The notes beneath the pieces were generated by a model. It was given only the letters and a program-made list of their open reading frames with translations. It did not search any database and had not been told where the DNA came from. A DNA stretch of 64,000 bases from Echiichthys vipera. Taxonomy: Eukaryota > Chordata > Actinopteri > Perciformes > Trachinidae. Below are positions 58,532 through 64,000 of the stretch, piece after piece (the first letter of the stretch is position 1; each line of letters starts with the position of its first letter). The stretch covers positions 24,377,062-24,441,061 of the forward strand of contig OY829662.1 in NCBI GenBank assembly GCA_963691815.1, in the 5' to 3' direction. Both the position numbers and the translations under genes were made by a program.

Positions 58532-61500
58532 TGTGGAGCCTGCTACTGCTGCCAGTTCTGCTGATTATACAGGTGTGGGAGCAGGGAGCTCTTTTATCAC
58601 TGTTTCTCTTGCACAAACATCACTGTGCTGTGTGTGGATAATAATTGAGAGCACACTTTTCCTTTTAATGAATCAATGCCTCATTAAGCCCGTCACTGAT
58701 TCCCACAGCCACATAAAAAGTCTGTACTGTTTCAATCGATGCAAATGCTCAGGTATTACAGTTTAGGCTAAATTAAAACCGGTAGACTTGTCTGTGAAAT
58801 TGTCAAAAGAAATAGCACCTCGGAGTGACAATACCAAGGTCACCCCACAGATATGAAGTGCAACACCCATGCTTTTTCTCACAGGAAGCTGGGACTTCTC
58901 TAAGAGCTTGTCTAGTAAATGCTGGCTGCAGCATTATCCTCCAGTCCACATACATAATTTAAATGCAAAGACGCCGCCACAGGGAAGATCATACTCCTAT
59001 GTCTAGACTCTGAGGTGTCAGGATCCAGTGCTACATATGGACCATGTATGGACCATGGACAGTACACGATGTGGTAGTATGGGATTGATGAGGCAGTGGG
59101 TGTGCTAATCTGTGACTCTGTTTGCTCTTCGGTAGTAATGCACGCTGCCCTGCTAAGTGAAGCTAATGTTTCCTGATGAATTTAGTTGAGAGCCTCAAGA
59201 TGAATTTGCTTAGATAATGTTAGACGTTCTGCCTCCTGCTTCTGACGTGCTGACCTCAGATAACCTGCAGCAAACTAAACGCTTGAGCCTGCAATAATGA
59301 CCAGACCCCACTAGGACTGACTATCAGTACTCAATGCCTTTTACAGTATCGATCCAAATAACCCAGTACCGAGTAGCATCGAAACGTCTCCACTCAATCG
59401 ATACCTGCTTTCAATCCTTTTGACCTTGGAAAACATGCTACCACTACCACAGCAGCTACAACCCATGCAGTCTGGTGTGGTGACGTATAGTAAGCCCAAA
59501 TAATACTTTGTTCAATATTTTAATGATTTTGAAAATTTCAAAATGTATTTGTGTAAAAGCCCTTTGGCTGGGGAGGAGTGGTAGTGAAGCAGAACAAGTA
59601 TCAAATGAAGTAAGTTATTGGTATCCTTCAATAAGGGTATTGGTACTGATATCATAACATTGGGGAGGCTGTGGCTCAGTGGTAGAGTGGGTTGTCCTCC
59701 ATTCAAGAGATTGGGGGTTCGATCCCCAGCTTCCCTGGTCCGCATGTCGAAGACACTGAACCCCGAATTGTTCCCCGTGCTGTGCATGGGTGTGTCAATG
59801 TGGTGTGAATGATTAGATTAGATGGTCTGTAGATGTCCACTGCCATCTGTGTGAATGTCTGCGTGAATCGGTGAATGTGACAAGTGTGAAAGCGCCTTGA
59901 GTAGTCAGAAGACTAGAAAGGCGCTATATAAGTACAAGTCCATAACTTTGTTTTAAACCATACCCAGCCCCTATACCCACAGAAGATCAGATGATTTGTC
60001 AGACTCAGTCAACAACCCAAAGCGTGGCAGTCCTGCTTGTAAAATATTTTATCAATGTCTCAACTTGATGCGTTATTATCCCATGGATGCATCTTGCATC
60101 TATTCTGTGTTAAATTAAACTCATATCATCATCGTAAAATCCTAACTAAATATCATTTATTAAACTGGGAAAACATGATTAAATTAGCCGACATTTTACT
60201 TGTATATAAAATCTTTCATCGTATGGTTCCCCCTCCGCTCAATGAATTCATTACACACAATCTAAACCCATCTACCAGATCATCTGTTAAAGGAGACTGT
60301 AAAATAGTTTTTAGGCAGTCCGTCTTCTCTTATCGAGCACATACTTGGAATACTATTCCCACAGAAGTAAGGAACATCACATCCTTGGAATCCTTTTCTA
60401 AATCTATTAAACAACGGCTTTTAAAAAAACACACATGCTGCCATAATCTGGATTAATGCATTTTACCTGGTCTTTACTTGTAGTCTGTGTATTTATGCAA
60501 CTTGTCTGTGCTTATACTGTGTATGCTCCATGTCTGTGCATGGTGCTTTTGTCATGTTTCTAAATGTGTTAAGTTCTACATTTTTATTTTTTTATTTTTG
60601 TCTGTGTGCTGCTTCATCAATCGCTTCCATGCGTGTGTGTTATGCTTATGTGTTCTTGTGTCTTGTGTTTTCCTGCTGCGTTTTCTTAAATGTCATCAAC
60701 CTGCCAGGGACTGCAGATGAAAATGAGCCTGCATGGCAAAATCTGGCACATGTGTGACTTTGTTGCTCTTGTTAATTAATGTGCATTGTTTTTCTTTTGT
60801 TTCTGACCATTTGGGTAAAGCCTTGTTATTCAAAATTCAAAATAACACAATTCTTTACAGAAAAACAAAAGTAACACTGTGATGATTGGAGTTTATTTAA
60901 ACACAAGTTACCTTTCAAAAACTGTGCACTACAGAACACTTCAACATGACATTGCCTGGTCAGAGTAATGTACTGCAATAAATGATTTAGGCCCCATCTC
61001 ATGACTGTTGGCTCAGTCTTTCTCATGGGTTTGCTTCTGCTTAGTCACCGGGGAGGAATTTGTTGTGTTGCCAAGCATGTCAGCCTGGAGGGAAAAGTCA
61101 TCTGACAGAAGAATGGGAGGAAGAGGGGGGCGTACTTCTTCTTAACCTTCTGTCAACTCCCCTTTAAAAACTCATGGTCTTGGTGCTAGGTGCATCTCTG
61201 TTTACCAAATGATCCTGCATGTACAGTGGCGGCGGCTCACCAGGCCATGCCTTCAGTAGTCACAGTCCTAAGAGTGATAACTAACTGATTTTTCTTCTAT
61301 GTAGGAGAGCCAAGGAAGTATGACCCGACCTTCAAGGGCCCGATCCAGAGCAGGTGAGGGAGAGATTTGTTGTTTTTGTCTAAGAGGGTACAAGGGGTTT
61401 GTTTTAACCCTTCAAACTTTACTCTCTCCTCTCCAGGGGCTGCACAGACATCGTGTGCTGCATCCTCTTCATTATTGCCATAGTGGGTTACATTGCAGTG

Positions 61501-61964
61501 GGAATACTTGGTGAGGACCCGGCTCTGCAGTCTATAGACACACAATCTTAAAACTACCTATAAAAATACAAACAAACCTTTTTATAACTGTAACATTCTA
61601 TTTCTGTGTTTCCAGCCTGGTCCCAGGGTGACCCCAGGAAGGTGATCTATCCCACAGACAGTCGAGGCCAGTTCTGTGGGCAGGCTGGCACCCCACTTGC
61701 GTGAGTTTTGTTCAAAGTATAGATTATGATTATAACTGTCCCTGTTTCTCTGCAGGATTTTTTCTTGTTTCTTTGAGAACCTTCACACAGTGAGGTGCAG
61801 ACCGGTGTCAGCTTCAGTGCCGCAAACGTCAATTTAAATTTACGTCAAACACTTTATTCACCAGATAATTTCATGTAGCCTGCCTTCATGATGGTAGATG
61901 CCATCGGGCATAAGATCGAGCTGCAAAGGGAAAACAACATGGTTAAATAAAGGGAAATGCGCGT

Positions 61965-61997
<33 letters not shown>

Positions 61998-63793
61998 GAC
62001 GCTGCCCGGTCCCACATGCTAGGTGCTAGCCGCAAAATTCACATTTGTGTGCAGCCTCACTTACCTTGCTTATCACTGCTGAAGCTACTACAACTACAGC
62101 CACCGCTTCATTATAATGTTACCGTTGACCTCTGGGTAATAAAAGGCACCACTCGTATGCTGCACACAGAGGTTCTGTCAATAGCATCAACAAGGCAGAG
62201 TCTTGTATTGTTCATCCTGCTGTAATATTATAATATAATAAGTTTCAGATTTTTCAGCTGTTTATTCTTAAATGAATGTGTGCACACACAATACGTTGGT
62301 GGCATTTAAAGTTATCCAAGGCAGACCAAGCTATAAAAAAAGGCCTTCTCAGCGTCAAAGAGTGAGAGCTGGCAGCCCTGCAATACATATTCTTTAACAA
62401 TCGTGTTTAGTACCAAAGCATCGGTTCACATGAAATCCTTAGGCTGTACCATCCTCATCAGAAAAACATGATGATTTTTGTTTTCTGTACATGGCAAAGG
62501 CAAGGTAGCCATATTTTTTATTTTTTCTTATTTATTTAAAAGGGGCAATGCACATCAATGAAGAAGAGCAATGAAACCACACGTGTAAATGTGCCAGATT
62601 TAGCCATGCAGGCTAATTTTCATCTGCAGTCCCTGGCAGGTTGATGACATTTAAGAAAATGTTAATAAAACAGAGCTAAATTCAGCAGAAAAACATAGAC
62701 ACAAGAACACATAAGCATAACAAATTGAAAGCAATTGATAAAGCAGCACACAGAAATAGAATAAAAATGTGTGGCATAACATATTTAAAAACATGAGCAT
62801 TTAAACACAGACAAAAGCACCATGCACAGTCATGGAGCATACACAGTATAAGCACAGACAAGTTGCATAAATACACAGTCTACAAGTACAGACCAGGTAA
62901 AATGTATAAATCCAGATTATGGCAGCATGTCTGCTTTTTGAAAAGCCGTTGTTTTTATAGATTTAGAAAAGGATTCCAAGGATGTGATGCTCCTTAGTTC
63001 TGTGGGAATAGTATTCCAAGTATGTGCTCGATAAGAGAAGACCGACTGCACAAAACCTATTTTACAGTCTCCTTTTACAGATGATCTGCTAGATGGGTTT
63101 AGATTGTGTGTAGCATGGTGGGATAGAGCACTGAAATGCACAGAGATTGCTTTGACCCCTCCCATGCACCCTTATGTAAGAGTCTTTCTCCTCTCATCAT
63201 GTTGTGTGTGTTTTAACAGGAACAAGCCACTGCTGTTCTACTTCAACATCATGAAGTGTGCCAGCCCCATGGTGCTGCTGGAGTTCCAGTGTCCCACCAC
63301 ACAGGTGTGAACTGCTCTTTACTACTCATGTAGACCTCTCTGGTGACTGCAGAAAACATATCAGTATGCAGCATAAGTTTGTGTTTCCTCCTTCCATCAC
63401 CATGTTCTGAAAAACATTTTTCCTTGGCATTCAGTCTGCTGCTGTGCTGCACTTTGTATAAAAAATCTCCATGCACTTAGTGTAACTGTGTGCTGCTGTA
63501 AATGTTGCTTCCTCCTCAGATGTGTGTGGAGAAGTGTCCTGAAAAGTTCATGACATTACTCAAAGCCTACAGCAACAAAAATGACTTTGACTACTACAAG
63601 TCATTCTGCAAGGAAGGTGTGACCAACACAATGGTGAGTTTCTTCCCAGGGATTCTCTGTACTGCCTCAATTATTTTACTGTCCAAAGGTTCCTCACTCC
63701 TTCTTATCTGCTCTGGATATACTGTGTTTCAGGGTATACCGCAAATCCTGAAGTTAGGTCTCTGTCCTGCCATGCTGACCCCCAGCAAACCCT
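49060..63793 (+). CDS. slc44a2: Choline transporter-like protein 2, 5' part of gene (upstream first exon form)
   Basis: The product is a multi-pass membrane transporter of the SLC44/CTL family, linked to choline transport at plasma and mitochondrial membranes. Coding exons: 49060-49087, 61305-61353, 61437-61510, 61616-61700, 63220-63304, 63520-63633, 63733-63793. The gene then leaves the window. The upstream first exon encodes MELEEKPKYG and joins EPRKYDPTFKGPIQSR, a cytosolic N-terminus. The first membrane helix is VCCILFIIAIVGYIAVGIL. The extracellular loop follows: WSQGDPRKVIYPTDSRGQFC, NKPLLFYFNIMKCASPMVLL, EFQCPTTQMCVEKCPEKF. The paired cysteines and this loop are the CTL family hallmark. 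All seven junctions are GT-AG and the phase closes. Assignment to paralogue 2 rests on remembered human CTL2, to which the shared exons are nearly identical. Confidence 0.95.
51323..51800 (+). repeat. Dispersed repeat family A, copy 6 (longest), slc44a2 intron 1
   Basis: AATTCCATTTTATTTATAGT, the AGTTATCTCAGGACACTTTA core, GGCGTTGAAAACTTTCCCTT and GACCCAGCTCTGTGGAGGAC are followed by a further 3' part not seen in the other copies. That part runs GGAAAGTTTTAAGTTTACTC, CTTGGGAGACGGTTCCACAG, GCTGAAGGCTCTGCCTCCCA and is a recognised fish repeat. Confidence 0.8.
53093..53192 (+). repeat. (GT)n microsatellite
   Basis: A GT tract of about 100 bases with GC interruptions in the right half, in slc44a2 intron 1. 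Cys/Val and His/Thr frames over it are artefacts. Confidence 0.95.
53387..54940 (-). mobile_element. Near-complete Tc1-like transposon, transposase pseudogene
   Basis: The element is 1554 bases with TA on both sides (53385-53386 and 54941-54942). Terminal arms of about 200 bases are inverted (CACTGGAAATCAAAATTAGA against CACCAGAGATCAACATTAGA). On the minus strand the transposase region runs from about 54660 to 53709 in several frames. Seen motifs are NKKARLAFAEEHVVWPEG, SDERTFSLFGSDG, FMQDSVPCH and PAQSPDLNPVENLWKIFGNK, so the DDE-type core is recognisable but frameshifts and stops break it. Confidence 0.92.
54943..57699. other. AT-rich interior of slc44a2 intron 1
   Basis: About 2.7 kb between the Tc1 copy and the P1 region. 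Apart from the SINE tail at 56715 nothing is recognised, and open frames are short and AT-biased. Confidence 0.5.
56715..56760 (+). repeat. SINE-like 3' tail fragment
   Basis: GATAGGGACAAGCGGTTGAA followed by GATGAATGGATGGATG matches the tail of the repeat at 31127-31432. Confidence 0.55.
57700..58256 (+). promoter_or_regulatory. slc44a2: Probable slc44a2 P1 promoter and 5' UTR
   Basis: This is non-repetitive sequence upstream of the P1 start codon, between AT-rich intron and the exon. No definite TATA or CCAAT element was fixed. The call rests on its position relative to the alternative first exon. Confidence 0.4.
58257..58302 (+). CDS. slc44a2: Alternative first coding exon of slc44a2 (P1-type)
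   Basis: ATG at 58257 opens MPEEGEGEGQYYGKHG, ending in donor CATG|GTAACC with the same phase (1) as the exon at 49060, so either can splice to 61305. Human CTL2 has two N-terminal isoforms, one of which (P1) carries a YYGKHG motif just before the shared sequence (from memory). The matching YYGKHG here identifies this exon. Its own promoter should lie in about 57700-58200. Confidence 0.85.
58499..58529 (+). repeat. Short (GT)n tract
   Basis: About 15 GT units lie 200 bases downstream of the P1 exon donor. Confidence 0.9.
59660..59945 (+). mobile_element. tRNA-derived SINE
   Basis: The head resembles a tRNA with an A box in TGGCTCAGTGGTAGAG and a B box GGTTCGATCCC (59718-59728). It continues into a tRNA-unrelated body (CGAAGACACTGAACCCCGAA, AGCGCCTTGAGTAGTCAGAA) and the tail AAAGGCGCTATATAAGTAC. 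The body makes it a SINE, not a functional tRNA gene. The anticodon arm is not canonical. Confidence 0.8.
60055..60800 (+). mobile_element. Non-LTR retrotransposon (LINE) 3' end, forward copy
   Basis: The 133-residue frame shows LADILLVYKIFHRMVPPPLN, QSVFSYRAHTWNTIPTEVRN and ITSLESFSKSIKQRLLKK, the C-terminal signature of CR1/L2/Rex-type LINE proteins. The 3' UTR runs to about 60800, with CTGCCAGGGACTGCAGATGA as a landmark. The same family lies reversed at 62545-63112. Confidence 0.8.
61963..61996 (+). repeat. Short (GT)n tract
   Basis: A GCGTGTGCGTGTGTGTGT type tract of about 34 bases in the intron between exons 61616-61700 and 63220-63304 of slc44a2. Confidence 0.85.
62545..63112 (-). mobile_element. 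Non-LTR retrotransposon (LINE) 3' end, reverse copy
   Basis: The minus-strand frame reads THNLNPSSRSSVKGDCKIGF then QSVFSYRAHTWNTIPTELRS and ITSLESFSKSIK, followed by the same 3' UTR, including CCTGCCAGGGACTGCAGATG. It is truncated at its 5' end relative to the forward copy and ends about 110 bases before slc44a2 exon 63220. Confidence 0.8.
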
Positions 63794-64000
63794 GTGAGTT
63801 GGATCCAAATATAATAAGTTATTAAATATACACTTTTTTATACAGTGCAAATCCGGAAAGTTCTGGCATATATAAAAAGCGTTTCATGATATTTTTTTAC
63901 TTCACAAAAAAAGATGAAATTGACCAGCTTCTGATCACATTTTTGATATTTCGTATATCAGTCACTCGTAGGTGTTTCCCAGCTTTGGGCCAGAAAGGAG

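Noticed and set aside
59660..59735. tRNA gene with A and B boxes
   Set aside because: It continues into a SINE body and a GGCGCTATATAAGTAC tail, and its anticodon arm is not regular.

Overview
The window is nuclear DNA of a teleost fish, probably a spiny-rayed one. The evidence is four vertebrate genes split by short GT-AG introns, dense (CA)n, (GA)n and (TAA)n tracts, and many teleost-type interspersed repeats (Tc1-like elements, L1- and L2/Rex-like LINE ends, a tRNA-derived SINE, MITEs). No species can be named from the sequence alone. No bacterial, phage or CRISPR-type system is present.

Layout: (1) 1-8,900 (+): 3' two-thirds of ilf3 (dsRNA-binding protein NF90/NF110). It has both dsRNA-binding domains, the RGG region, and the two alternative C-terminal ends. 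(2) 10,205-21,380 (+): complete farsa, cytosolic phenylalanyl-tRNA synthetase alpha subunit; 13 coding exons give 497 aa. (3) 21,400-25,050: intergenic, with a 16-bp minisatellite. (4) 25,055-28,550 (-): a small two-exon gene for a single-pass membrane protein of 177 aa that I cannot assign to a family; its intron is mostly a 27-bp telomere-like minisatellite. (5) 28,600-34,300: repeat-rich spacer. (6) 34,329-42,980 (-): complete gcdh, mitochondrial glutaryl-CoA dehydrogenase; 11 coding exons give 455 aa. (7) 43,000-48,750: repeat-rich spacer that begins with a 1.5-kb (TAA)n array right behind the gcdh promoter. (8) 48,800 to window end (+): 5' part of slc44a2 (choline transporter-like protein 2), with two alternative first exons 9.2 kb apart. 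It runs off the window after seven exons.

The genes are unrelated in function: RNA binding, translation, lysine/tryptophan catabolism, choline transport. From memory, ILF3 and SLC44A2 are direct neighbours on human 19p13.2, and FARSA and GCDH lie near each other about 2 Mb away. The window therefore looks like an ancestral linkage group in a different local order. Every exon junction was placed by hand from reading frame, GT/AG sites and remembered human protein sequence. Coding phases close in all three genes where this could be tested.

The most useful observations are the conserved NF90/NF110 split, the conserved slc44a2 P1/P2 first exons, the unassigned membrane-protein gene, LINE and dispersed-repeat inverted pairs that could fold pre-mRNA, and minisatellites that create long but spurious open frames.
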